64,000 nt of DNA from Lucinisca nassula (Eukaryota; Mollusca; Bivalvia; Lucinida; Lucinidae): positions 60,966,587 through 61,030,586 of the forward strand of contig OY757019.1 of assembly GCA_963580285.1 (NCBI GenBank). Reading direction: 5' to 3'. The notes below the pieces were generated by a model. It was not told where the DNA came from. It saw only the letters and a program-made list of their open reading frames with translations, and made no database searches. Below, one piece after another: positions 42,170 through 53,574 of the stretch (position 1 is its first letter; the number at the start of each line of letters is the position of its first letter). A program made the position numbers and the translations under genes.

Positions 42170-42366
42170 TTAACCCTTATCTTGCTGTTCACGACAATCC
42201 CTATCTTTGCAAACAGTGTAGATCCATATTAGATGGCTAATCAGGATCGGCACTGTTTGACAATCAGTTTATGACTTTGTAGCAATGAATTACATCAAGT
42301 AATTTGATTGGTTGATAGACAGAAATGGGTTTGGCTTAAATGAATATTCAGCAAGAAAAGGGTTAA
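42170..42366. mobile_element. TTAA-type MITE, full length
   Basis: The ends are TTAACCCTTATCTTGCTG and CAGCAAGAAAAGGGTTAA, paired with two mismatches. The inner palindrome CAAACAGTGTAGATCC / GGATCGGCACTGTTTG flanks the centre at about 42230. Non-coding. Another copy is at 25431. Confidence 0.85.
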
Positions 42367-42624
42367 GAAAACGAACAAAAGAGCACGAGCCTGCATATCT
42401 TTTTTATAAAGTGTGTCACGTGGGTTTAAATATTTATTATTTCACCTGACAATCATCGTCAAATAGACTTAGTATGTGGTCTCATTTCTTTGTTTTACAC
42501 TTTTCTCTAATAAATAATTGCAGCTTTTCCTGACTGTCACGGGAAGTTGGCTTGGGGTCAGGTATAAAACTTTCCAATTGTGATATATGGGTGGAAGTGA
42601 CTAAAAATCGATGGTTCGGATTTT

Positions 42625-42658
42625 AGTAGTAGTAGTAGTAGTAGCAGCAGCAACAATA
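42625..42658. repeat. (AGT)n(AGC)n microsatellite
   Basis: About six AGT repeats followed by three AGC repeats at the start of a short plus-strand frame (42611-42844). That frame is therefore not evidence for a gene. Confidence 0.85.
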
Positions 42659-43077
42659 ATACGTTTTTATTTTACAGAACTACTTAGTGTTCCAAATATA
42701 CAATGGAAAATTTGTGGATTTCCCTGTACACGTGTTCTTAATAGTTTTATGAGACAGATGCCCGCTATTCTTTTGTTGTACTTAAACTGTCTCAGTTGTA
42801 CAATTCTTGTTCATGTCTCAAACACTATTGAAGGAAATTGCTAAAGATTCCTTACAGCGATGACAAAGCCTAAAACTGATAAACCTCACCGTATATAGAG
42901 AAAAGTGGGGTTTACTTATTGGGAAATATGAACTGGGTACTCTTTAGAACAACATCAATAAGGTAGTTCTAACAAGCATCCATGGTCATTTCTTGACATG
43001 CATAATATGCACACGTTTATCAAATGAATAAAATATTCAGAAAACAAGTCTAACGATCACCCTCAGGTCTTGGCACC

Positions 43078-43405
43078 CGCTCATCGGGCCTAGGAGGAAT
43101 AGTGGGCTGCATGGTGCTTCCACGTAGAGCTGGTGGTCTACGCCTGCCCAGGCAAAGTAATGCGAGTATAAACCCTTACACAGACCCCTTGAGCCTGCGG
43201 ACAGGCAGAAAAACTCCGCTACCAGCCCATTACAGAGATTAACAGTTTATTCTGTTTGTGTAGCACAAAAAACTTTTATATTGGTTTCCTTGGGCGATAG
43301 GGCTATGGATATCATTTCATCTCAATGTCGGGTAAAAGTCCCACAAAAATGGAAACAACGCCTATGGTGCTGACAGGGAAGTTAAACCTTAATTTAAACA
43401 AAACG
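43078..43405 (+). mobile_element. SINE family A, interrupted
   Basis: The head CGGGCCTAGGAGGAATAG is followed by TGCATGGTGCTTCCACG and GCCTGCCCAGGCAAAG. About 110 bp of unrelated sequence follows (43170-43280, with ACCCCTTGAGCCTGCGG), then GGTTTCCTTGGGCGATAGG, CGGGTAAAAGTCCCAC and the tail GCTGACAGGGAAGTTAAAC. Confidence 0.75.
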
Positions 43406-43559
43406 AAGAAGAAGAAAAAAAAAAAAACACATGTCTATATTTGAAGCAGAAGACAGAAACTAATCACAATTTTTCGTCCGCAAAGTTAATATTTAGAGAG
43501 CATGAGAGGTTTAAAATCATAATATCTACCACAGGTGTGTTGACTTTAGGAAGGGACAT

Positions 43560-44040
43560 GCTATCTTTGCAGATCCAGCGTGATATGATCCGCATTCTGC
43601 TGCGCCCCATATTCTATTAGTTTAATCCATTTAGTACCGGAAACGCCTTAAGAACGCGGCGTCTGATCAGGGCCTACACTGTTTGCAAAAAGTTCGTCAT
43701 TTTCCAAATAAATTTTGAAAAAACATTACCTGACACCCTACATTTTGAAATGGGCTCCCTGCTATACATGAGGAAGATTCCATTTGGTGCAAAAAACTGT
43801 TAATTATTGGAAGATTCCTACTGTACCGCTTAGATGATAATTTAACCCATTTTGTTCCATAACATTGGCAAACATAGGAGTCACAGAACGCGACATCTGA
43901 TCAGGGCATACTCTGTTTGAAAAGAAGTTCAGCCATTGTCCAAAGAAATTTTGAAGAAAACACACAACCCAACACACCTAAACTTTCAAATATATAAGGT
44001 GGAAGATTACATTTGGTTCAAAATGGGTTAATTATAACCT
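43560..44040. repeat. Two diverged ~230-bp units with the TTAA-MITE palindrome motif
   Basis: Each unit has GCGxxxTCTGATCAGGGC, TACxCTGTTTG, CCATTxTCCAAAxAAATTTTGA and GGAAGATTxCATTTGGT. Starts lie near 43650 and 43885. No coding sequence. Confidence 0.55.
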
Positions 44041-44960
44041 GTTAGTGAAGTTTAATTTATGCGGCTGACCTATTTAAATGTCATGTCGTTAAAAGGTAGA
44101 ATATTGTTAATTGGTGCTATTATTCCATAAAGATAAGTATCCATCTTTTTGACGGCCTTCGCGGGTTTTTACCATTAATTTACACATTAGCCAGCCGCTA
44201 ACACTTGTACCCATCAAACGGGGCAATAAAAATGAAAAGTGGTGTCTTGTTAAGAATTGATGTATTTGTATCTTGTAAATCTGATATTATAACAACGATT
44301 AGTTGATGTGTAAATGTGCATATTATGCTGTCTCATTATATTTCTGTTTGATCTACGAATAAAGAAGTAGTGCATTCAAAAAGGGAATCGCGGTTGTGTA
44401 TTGTGGGATGAGAAACTAACAAACTTTAGACTAGCAACTGTAGTGTACACACTATGGACTCTTTGAACAAGTCCATTTGTCTTATAGGGGGCGATAGGTC
44501 TATTTTCTCGTTGAAAATTGATACTTGTATTAAGTTTATATGTCAACGCAATTCTACTTCCGGTACTGGACCCAACTACAGCGTTGCAAACATACACTTA
44601 ATAAAAAAAGATTTGTAAGTTTATAATTTTCATTTGCTATAGATTGTTTTCCATAGACCAAAAACTTAAAAAGCGCAGTAGCTTCTTGTTACTTAAGTCC
44701 ACATGACTATCACTGTAGTACATCCAGTAAACAATTATATTAAAGCCGGGCTTTTCTTATCGCTCAGGTCAATGTGTTGCGTAGAGGTCTATCTATAGAA
44801 TCTAGGCTACAACCATGTGCTGGGTATAGCAAACAGTGTATCTGGCAAACAGTGTAACCCCAGATCTGAATGGAATGTGGTTTCTCTTTCACACTAGATA
44901 AGGAAATCAACAGATTTAGCTTGCGATAGAAATTAATTTAAGGTTTACATTAATTTTCCT
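44041..44960. other. Unassigned sequence
   Basis: No gene recognised. A minus-strand frame at 44376-44597 has no domain. Confidence 0.35.
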
Positions 44961-44974
44961 ATTTCTGCCCCGAC

Positions 44975-45062
44975 ATAGTTTTTGGGTACCCCTTAGAAAC
45001 GCCGCCTTGACGCGGTTCTAATGATCAAGGCGGCAGTTCTAACGTGCACCCAAAACCTATGT
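44975..45062. repeat. Palindromic element copy
   Basis: TAGTTTTTGGGTACCCCTTAG and CGTGCACCCAAAACCTATG are arms around GCCGCCTTGACGCGGTTCTAATGATCAAGGCGGC, which contains a second, smaller inverted pair. Confidence 0.65.
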
Positions 45063-45712
45063 GTGCAATATAGATAATAATGTGGTCTCACTTAAAATAA
45101 CTTACTATAAGCCTGGGCTGAAGGAATGTGGTCTCATCTCAGTAAATGGGTAATACAATTGTTTGGCGATCTATATTGGTCTCATTTTTAAAACAGTGAC
45201 AATAATTTGGTCACTCATTAAAAGCAAGAAAAAACAGGCTTAAGTTCCATCTACGGAATGAATCAAATTATGATAATGAGTATGATTCAGTTATTCAGTA
45301 TATTAATTATGATATAACTGCACATTCTTCTAAAATCAATGCAGAAATCCGATTGGTGGAATATTAAAATTTCAATTAAGAGCTATCACAAGAATTTCTA
45401 AGACACTAAACAACGTGTTTGATACTGCTATGGTAGATGAGCCATCGATGTTCGAGCCATTACAGTGCTAATGAAGAATGAATATGGACTCTACTAATCT
45501 TCACATGTTGATGGTTTGATAGTTTACCTCCTGGAAAATGAGCCCTACACACATAAGCAATTGCGGTTGGTTTCTTCATCTACGTCTGCACAGTTTAATA
45601 TTGCTTGCTTTCGCTGACATTACGAAAACATGCCTATACAAATACATTGTAAACGTTACCACCGAAGAAAACGAAAATTAAAGATGAAAAATTGTGATGT
45701 TGTTCTTATTTC

Positions 45713-45815
45713 TGCTCAAAATATAGATTGTGGGTACTCGTTAGAACCGCCTCATCGAGGCGGTTTTAACGAGTACCAACACTCTATATTTTAGAGCAGA
45801 AATAAGAAAAAGATA
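45713..45815. repeat. Palindromic element copy, best-preserved core
   Basis: TTTCTGCTCAAAATATAG and CTATATTTTAGAGCAGAAA form the outer arms, GGGTACTCGTTAGAACC and GGTTTTAACGAGTACC the inner arms. GCCTCATCGAGGC closes the loop. Nearly the whole 100 bp can fold as one hairpin. Confidence 0.8.
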
Positions 45816-46741
45816 TATAAAAGTGGGGTTCAAAATTATATAGGCGTGTTTTCGTGATGGAAAAAAGTGTGGGATCTTTTTTTTTTTTCTTTCTTTCTTA
45901 GTTTGCCTGTTTGCCCAACCCATCATGCAAAATTTATTCACCAGGGTAAAAAGAAGTAAACTATTTCGTCTGCTACAGTAACTCCAATAAATTTTTCATT
46001 AGCAGCCGCTTATAGCAAAATCAGGCTGCAATATTGTTTAGCAGTGATTCTTAATAAGTAATACATCACTGTTTGTAGTTCAGTTGTAGATCAAAGGTAG
46101 CTCAAATCACGAGCGCGTAGCGCGAGCGATTTATCTACTTTCAACTGACCGGCAAACTGTGATATTTTACTCAACAATAGAGCTGATCTTTTTCGATTCT
46201 TACCCACTGAAAGTCGACTAAATGCTGTTGTTCATTCATATTCTGTCAACATTCCGCCATTTTTTAAAGAAATCCCGCCAACATGTTTGACTGTAACACA
46301 TTTTGTTACACACTTGATGCGTAGAAAAGACGTTACTCCGTCTAACGTCAATGAAATGATGGATGACGTTGCAAAACGTCATAAAACGTCACTGGATTTA
46401 ACTGCTAGCTATATAGGCGACAAGTGTTAGAGTATGCTTTAGAATGCTAAAATTTTATGTACGAAAATGTCACGTTGTCTATGATCCGAGTTAGTAAACG
46501 CTTGCATATTCGTAACGGCCAGGGAACTAAGTTTTACATTAAAGCGTAAACTGTGGATATTTTGTAGAAGTTCTCGTCATTGTTAGATGAACAGCAATTC
46601 TAGTAAAGTATATTGTATAAGATAAACTTGAAATCACAATGAAATATAAATGTCAAGGCATGCAAATAACAGAAAAAATATTGCTACCCCCTCGCCATAG
46701 AAATAAAAATGGTAGAGTTTAATTTCAAAGTTCCATGTTGG
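45816..46741. other. Unassigned sequence with a GC-rich palindrome
   Basis: GAGCGCGTAGCGCGAGCGA near 46110-46128 sits between GTAGATCAAAGGTAG and CTACTTTCAACTG, an imperfect inverted pair. No gene seen. Confidence 0.4.
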
Positions 46742-47760
46742 ACTTTACTCTCTTCTGCAACAAGGTCTATCGGAACCCGACCCGGCTGGTGTTGTGCCGT
46801 GTGGCGGCCGTAAAACGTCTCCCCGTACATCAACCATAGTGCAGTTTATATTTTACTTTTGGTCCTTTGAGATCAGCGTAAATATTCTGAGTAATCAGAA
46901 ATAATTTATTGGTTTAGACTCATATTCTAGACAGGTTTTTAATAATTTGGACCCCATTTTGATTTATATCAGTCTTTGAATCGACTGCCAATTCGAAATT
47001 CGCAAAATTGCAGTATGTTTCCTCTGGCTTTCTTTGCCGGATCATTTACATGGTCACTGATGAGGCTTTATTAGCCGAAACTACGTAGTATGACCCATCT
47101 TCTTTCTTATGAATGTTTTCATTGCTCTTAAAGGAACTCATTTTTGATTTTTATTTTATGGTGGCTTAGTACATACATTCAGAAAATATATATACTTGCA
47201 ATTACTTCAGCACCCAATTTCGTAAAACAAAACTCTTCGATATAAAAGATGGGTACAGCATGAATGTTATACGACATAGTTAACCCAATCGCGGTTGACA
47301 ACTTTGCTTCCCTCTTCAATTGCACGCCTCTGGGTCAGGCCGCAGATTCTATGACGGTTCCAGCCTGAAATCTTACTGAGAAGTAGGGAGAGTTTAATTT
47401 TATATAACGTTGGTTAGTGCCTGATGCTCTGTCTCAGGCCGGGCCCATCGGAGTCTAACTGTAGGTTTTCTTTTGCTCCAGCATTCTACTGGTTTCTTGC
47501 TGTCGAGTCCTCACCATTGTTTCATCTCTGTGGTTGTTTGACTTTTGTCGTATAACATTTATGTTGTAGCCAATCCTTTTACATCGAAAAAAGATTTTAG
47601 GAAATTGGATAATGAAGTTATTGCAAATATATATTTTTCTGAATTTATATACTAAGTCACCATACAATTCGGCTTCCGATAGACCTTGTTGCAGAAGAGA
47701 TTAAAGTCCAACATTGAATTTTGAAACCAATCGGAATGGCGTCTATAAATCCTATGATAC
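46742..47760. mobile_element. Rearranged Naiad copies around an inserted ribozyme-bearing segment
   Basis: Plus-strand RT tail (46742-46783) and its continuation with 3' UTR (about 47156-47540) are separated by a 370-bp insert (46784-47155). From about 47541 to 47760 an RT tail runs on the minus strand, meeting the plus copy head-on near TCGTATAACA. The insert begins with the GTGCCGTGTGGCGGCCGTAA block found at the 5' end of the long element. Confidence 0.8.
47052..47095 (+). ncRNA. Hammerhead ribozyme, type I
   Basis: Stem I is GGTCA (47052-47056) with TGACC (47091-47095). The core CTGATGA occupies 47057-47063. Stem II is GGCT-TTATT-AGCC (47064-47076), followed by GAAA (47077-47080). Stem III is a short ACT-ACGT-AGT hairpin (47080-47089). 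The predicted cleavage is after A at 47090 (GTA context). All conserved core positions are present. Extra pairing of ATG and CAT can extend stem I across one bulge. Very short stem III is typical of the ribozymes in Penelope-like elements and SINE-like retroelements, where they process transcripts. Confidence 0.9.
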
Positions 47761-47884
47761 CAATAACTGTTAAGAAGAAAGTTTAGCAGTTAACAATTTA
47801 TCTTATTTGGAGCCTACCATACAACTGAAAGGTCAAATATTGTCTGTGGTAGCACATTGTCAACTAGTGCAGTATTTACCCGAC

Positions 47885-48400
47885 TACGTGGACTTGACAA
47901 ACGGTGGAAGTCTACAGAGTTGTGGTGCTGCCACTTATATGCATGTGAAACATTGATAGTTTACCAACGACACGACAAAGAATGAACCACTTCCATATAA
48001 GCTGTCTTAGATTAAGTGGCCAGACAGGATTCCAGACACAGAAGTCCTGAAAAGGACACGGATGCAGAGTGTACATGCTCTTCTAAAACTGGCACAGATA
48101 AGATTGACAGGCCATGCAGCAGGATACCTGAGCAACGTTTGCCAACGAAAATGTTCTATTAAGAAAAAGAAATGGACAAGCGCCCTCATGGTGGTCGGGA
48201 GACCTCCTCACAGGATCCCACAGAAACTGCAACATAACAAGTTCGTAGAAATAGATTTCACAGGACCGGCAAAGTGGCGAGGTCACACCAGAAAGGGTGC
48301 CAGTGAAAATGAGATAAAATGAATCAGCGAAGCCGAACAGAATTGTGCTCAGCGAAACGTTAAAGTTCATGCTTTCTTCCGCCAACCTCTCCAGCTCATT
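47885..48400 (+). pseudogene. LINE reverse transcriptase, extreme C-terminus
   Basis: Reads VVLPLICMxNIDSLPTTRQ-like decayed sequence, then in frame MQSVHALLKLAQIRLTGHAA from 48062 and KWRGHTRKGASENEIK ending at the TGA 48320-48322. The shifted continuation is ISEAEQN. This is the C-terminal tail of RTE-like mobile-element proteins (leader QSVHxLLxxAQLRWxGH, end KRISEAEQ). The subfamily is inferred. Probably the same LINE family as 60003-60940. Confidence 0.65.
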
Positions 48401-49089
48401 CTGCAGCTAGAATTGATCTCGTTAGCAATCCTGGAGCACAAAAAGAGTAGCAGTTCTCCCATTTGATTCAGATTGGTAAGTATTGACAGACGAGCTATCA
48501 CCACGCCCCATCCCCGTTTATCCTTAATATACTGTAGTAAAATGCGGTTTGCAGCGGGTATATATTGTTGTTCGTTTGTTTGTTTGTCCAGAAACTGAAA
48601 TCTTCAGACCTTGAACAACGCAACAAGCACGCGCATTCTATGTGCTGAGCATAGGTAATTAAAAATTGACAAATTATGCGCATATGTTCAGTATTGAGGC
48701 TTTATTTATGTTTCAGGACAAGAGGTTTTCAGACCAGTTTTGCCGCGACGACCCACAGGACCTAAATGTGACAATGCGAATATTTAACTGCGGATAATCT
48801 CGATTTGTTAATGCGATATCTTGGACAATTTGTGATTCATCCATTATTAGAACGATGTCACAAAATGGGACAAGAGATTAATCAGCATTATAGCATGTCA
48901 TAAACGTAATTTGTTTAACACTTAAAGACCATTAAACCCATTTTGCCTAAAGTCAAATAAATATATGGGCAAATGGTATTCTCGCAGAGCGCGGAGCATC
49001 TGAAATGAGTCGGTACCGTTTGCAATCTCAGTATTAGAATTTCCGCGAGATATTACAGAATTCAATTAACAAAGCACCCCTAAACTGAA

Positions 49090-52000
49090 ACAAGTGGACC
49101 ATTATGGCCCTGGATCGCTCACCTGATCCATATTGTACAAATGAAATGGAAGGTAATATAAGATGGAGTGGGCGGTTTGAGCAATTTTGGTAGGCATAAC
49201 CAAAGAAACATTTCCGTGAAAATATTTCAAAATCAGTCCAGCTATGTAGTCATATTAAGGTTTATATGTTTTAGCTCTGGTGGCTATCATGTTCAGGGAT
49301 TTTGAATAATTTTGTCACTGGGTCACCCATGGTAAATTGCTTTGAAATTGTTTTCGTGTTTTAGGATAATGCTTCGAAATTGTTTTCTTTTTTATGATAA
49401 TGCTTTCAAAACTTCTCCTTCACAATACAGAGCTGATTTGTATGTCACTATCTGGGCATCTTGAGGATGCTGACGGTCAGGGGTCAGACGCAGGTGCACA
49501 AGACGGAGATGAACCGGCTCAGTCTAAATTACAATGTCTCGTTGTGACAAAGGGGGTAGGGAGAAGAGTCGAGTTGGCCTCAGAGTCAGCGGTTCCCTTT
49601 GACAATACAGAGTCAATATCTGGGCGCCTTGAGAGGATATTGAGGGTCAGGTCCTAGTGCTGGCTTAGTCCAACTTACGACGCCTCGTGGTGAGAAGGGA
49701 TATGGAGTTGGCATCAGAAGCTAGACTTATGAGTCGGTGGTTCCTTTTGACAATACCGAGCTGACTTGTTTTGTCACTATTTGGGCACCATGTACTGAGG
49801 GGCAGGTCATAGTGCACCAGATGGAGATGATCCGTCACAGTCTAATGTATAATGCCTTGTGGTGACAAAGGACGGTTCCTATTACTGATTTTCTTACCAC
49901 CTTTACCAGGTACTAAGTCGGTCTGACGACACTCCCATACCCTCTGCAGACTTCACATGTAAACAGGTACCATTACTGAAATGTCCCATCTGACCAAGAT
50001 ATTGTCAAGATGGTCATTCTGAGCAGGATTGAAGACGATAGGACCAAAACTGTGGCCTCAAGAGTGTTTACAAGGGTTTACTATTAGCTGACCTATTTTG
50101 TGACCCGAACATATTCAAACTGTCAAGATGATCGATCTGAGCAACATTGATGATGATTGGACCAACATTTTGGCCTCTAGAGTGTTCACAAGGCCTGACT
50201 TTAAAACCCAACAAGACCTGTATTGGACCACCACTGTGACCTCTAGAGTGTTAAAAATGTTCTTTTTCTGATTTGACCCGCTGACCTAGTTTTCGACCCG
50301 ACATAATCCATATTCTCACTTGACCGAGATATTGTTACGATGATCATTCTGAGCCAGTTTAATGATGATTGAACCAAAACTGGAGCCTCTATAGAGTTAA
50401 CAATGATTTTATTATGATTTGACCTCTGACCTACTTTTTGACCCGGCATGACCCATATTCAAACCGAACAAAGATATTGCCAAGATGATCAATCTGAGAA
50501 ACTTTGGTGATGATTAGACCAAACATGTGGCCTCAGAGTGTTCACAAGCATTTTCTTTTATTTGACCTACTTCTTTCAAACCCAATATGACATATATTCG
50601 AACTTGACTGGGATATTGCTATGACGATCATTCCGAACAGGATTGATGATGAATGGACCCAAACTATGGCCTCCAGAGATGAGATTAAACGTATTTTATT
50701 GTTTTTTTTTTACAATAATGAAATTGACCCTTATTCGAACTTGACCACGATATTGTCAGGATGATCATTCTGGACACATTTGATGATGATCGGTCTAAAA
50801 CTGTGGCCTCTAGAGTGTTAACAAAGATTTTCTGATTTGACCCTCTGACCAAGGTTTCGACCCGACATGACCCATATTCCAACTTGACCGAGATAATGTC
50901 TAGATAATCATTCTGTGAAACATTGATGATGATTGAACCAAAATTGTGGTCTCTAGATTTTCTATGATTTGACCTCTGACCTACTTGTTTTACTTGGCAT
51001 GACCAATATTCGAACTTGGCCGAGATATTGTCAAGATCAGTGTGAGTAAGTTTGATGATAATTGGACCAAAACTGTGACCTCTAGCAACGTTAACAAGGT
51101 TTTCTAACATTTGACCTTCTGACCTACTTTTTAACCGACATGACCCATATGCAAACCTGACCGAAATTTTGTCAAGATGATCATTCTGAGCAAGTTTGTT
51201 GACCACTGGACCAAAGCTGTGACCACAAGATTGTTCACAAGATGTCTCTGATTTAAGTGTTAAAATGTTTATTCTATGATTTGACCTACTGTGCTATTAG
51301 AACCTGGCCGAGATACGTATTGTAAAGGTGATCATGCTCTGCTAGTTTGTTGATGAATGGAATAAAACTGTGGCGCCTAGATTGATGAAACGGTTTTTCT
51401 ATGGTTTAACCTACTGTCCTACTTTTGAACCCGGCATGACCCATCGGCCCCCGCCAATCGGGGCTTGAAGATATAGATGGGCTGCATGATGCTTCCACGC
51501 AGAGCTGAATGACCGCACTCGAGTACTGGTAAACCGCTAAGGAGATCTATACTGGTAAACCGCTTAGAGGATCTAAGCTTGTCCAGGAACCGCGGTGCGA
51601 GGCGGACCGTCCATGCTAATAAACCCTATTGGTTTCATTGGGCGACAGGGCTTGAGATGTCATTTCATCTCTATGTCGGGTAAAAGTCCCACAAAATTGG
51701 AAGCAACGTCTCCAAAATGACCTTTACAGTGTTGACGGTGACTTTAAAACTCAAATCAAACAAACAAACAAACAAAGCCTGCCCAGGCAAAGCGGTGCAA
51801 GTCGGACCGTCCATTCTTGTAAACCCTATTTGTATCATTGGGCGACTGGGCTTGAGATGTTATTTCATCTTAATGTCGGGTAAAAGTCCCCCCACATTGG
51901 AAGCAACGTCTCCAAAATGACTGACCTATATTGTGTTGACGGGAACGTTAAACCTCAAATCAAACAAACAAACAAAGCCATGACCCATATTTGCACTTGA

Positions 52001-52490
52001 CTGAGAATTTGTCAAACTGATTATTCTGGGCCAGTTTGATGACGATCAGACAAAATCTGTGGCCTCTAGAGTGTTAACAACGTTGTTCTATGATTTGACC
52101 TAATCATATTCTTTTTTACCCTACATAACCCATATTCGAACGTGACCTAGATAGCGTCACGTTGTTCATTCCGCTCAAGCTTTGTGTTGATTAGATCAAA
52201 ACTGTGGTCTCAAGGGTGTTGACAATGTTTTGTTTCTATAATCTGACCTACTGACCTACATTTTACGCGACTGACGAATATTCGAAACTGATCGATTGGG
52301 CTAACCTGGGGACTCTAGAGTGTTAGCAAGGTTTATCTATGATATGACCTACTGGCCTACCTACATTTTAACCGACATGACCCATATTCAACCTTGACAC
52401 AGATATTGTCAAGATGATCATTTTGAACAAGGTTGCTGATGATTGCACCAAACCTGTGGCTTCTAGGTTTTTCTGTAAGCTACTAACAGT
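49090..52490 (-). mobile_element. Tandem-core element, third type, two arrays
   Basis: A minus-strand 3' end lies at 49090-49130: ATGGATCAGGTGAGCGATCC with a GGGCCATAATGGTCC hairpin then ACTTGTTT, like 33186-33239. Array 1 (49427-49880) has three ~165-bp units starting GACAATACxGAG. Array 2 (about 49890-52470) has ~145-bp units with GACCTCTGACCTACTTTTT, GACCCGxCATGACCCATATT, GATATTGTCAAGATGATCAT and CCAAAACTGTGGCCTCTAGA. The far end was not located. Confidence 0.7.
51447..51976 (+). mobile_element. Composite SINE family A
   Basis: The first unit runs from GCCCCCGCCAATCGGGGCTT to the tail TTGACGGTGACTTTAAAACT and (CAAA)n. It contains an internal repeat of GTACTGGTAAACCGCT. A second, head-less unit (GCCTGCCCAGGCAAAGC to GGGAACGTTAAACCTC) follows directly. 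CATGACCCAT occurs at both borders (51434-51444 and 51978-51989), so the two units probably inserted as one. The short frame at 51717 is part of it. Confidence 0.85.
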
Positions 52491-52499
52491 TTTTCGCGG

Positions 52500-52665
52500 T
52501 CTACAAAAGAGAAGTAGAGGCAATGATCAGGAATCGATGCAATAAACCCACAGCTCCAATCAGAGAAACCAAAGGGAAAGAAACGCAAACATGAAGCAAA
52601 AGACCCCAACGGAAACACCAACAGCGGAAAGCCAAAAGGACAGTTACTTTCCCAAAACTCTTTCT
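52500..52665 (-). mobile_element. Naiad 3' tip fragment
   Basis: The minus strand ends in TGCATCGATTCCTGATCATT, with TTTCCCTTTGGTTTCTCTGA and GGGAAAGTAACTGTCC. 5' truncated. Confidence 0.75.
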
Positions 52666-53036
52666 TTCAGAAATCGGTACTATTGAATAGTGCCTAAGCC
52701 GGACAACGTTGCTCTTCTGAATGGTCCCATACCAATCGAGCCCTACTAATACAATTATTTGGAAACAGACAACCGCTTGAGAACAAAGCGTTATGCAGAG
52801 ATATTACAGCATAAAGCATGATGAATATCAGGGATTCAGGCCGTACAGTATTCTAAAACTTACATGTAAATTCCTAAGTTCGCGACCTTGATTTCAAAGT
52901 CACTAGGGATAGTACCAGTAACAAATAACAGACCAAAGGTCAACCTGGTGCGACAAGTAACGAATATCTCACGTTTATATACCACCGCGGGCGACTGGGA
53001 TGACTGCAACGAGTGAAAAAGCACAGCTATTATTTC

Positions 53037-53475
53037 ATGAACCGCTATACGTGTTACAGAAGGCCAAGACATGCTTCCTGCGTTACCTGAACTTCATTAA
53101 AGACCATACCAAGCACGGTTTATTGCAAATTCAAGCTCTTGCACCATCACTGAACTTTCCAGATTATTAACTTCATGTCTTACAGCCATTAAAAACAAAA
53201 CCAAAGAATGTGATGAAATAGAGTCTTTGAAAGATCAGGGAGAAATTTGTTTGGTCTATAAGAAATTTTAATGAGGTTTTGAATAAATTGAAATCCAGAA
53301 GTTTTCAAGTTTTCGTTTGTCAAGTCTGTCTACTTATGATGTTCCACCCTTTACACTACTCTTCCTCGTAATCGTATAACAGAAAAACCTAATGATTGAA
53401 CTGAATGGACATTTCGCAGAGAGGATTCCCTCTATCTTGCATGCAATGTAAGAAATGTAAGAAACCGGGATGATT
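53037..53475 (+). pseudogene. Naiad reverse transcriptase fragment
   Basis: Parallels 30850-31260 of the long element: GAAGGCCAAGACATGCTTCC, CACGGTTTATTGCAAATTCA, AATGAGGTTTTGAATAAATT, GTCTGTCTACTTATGATG and TCCCTCTATCTTGCATGCAA. Several indels; no coding potential. Confidence 0.8.
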
Positions 53476-53574
53476 CATCCAAGGACGCAATAATTGCCAT
53501 CCCGCTACTGTTCTATATAAGTTTTATAAGAAGTGATAACCGTTTTATTCAGAATCAGAATTGTTACTGGTGCG

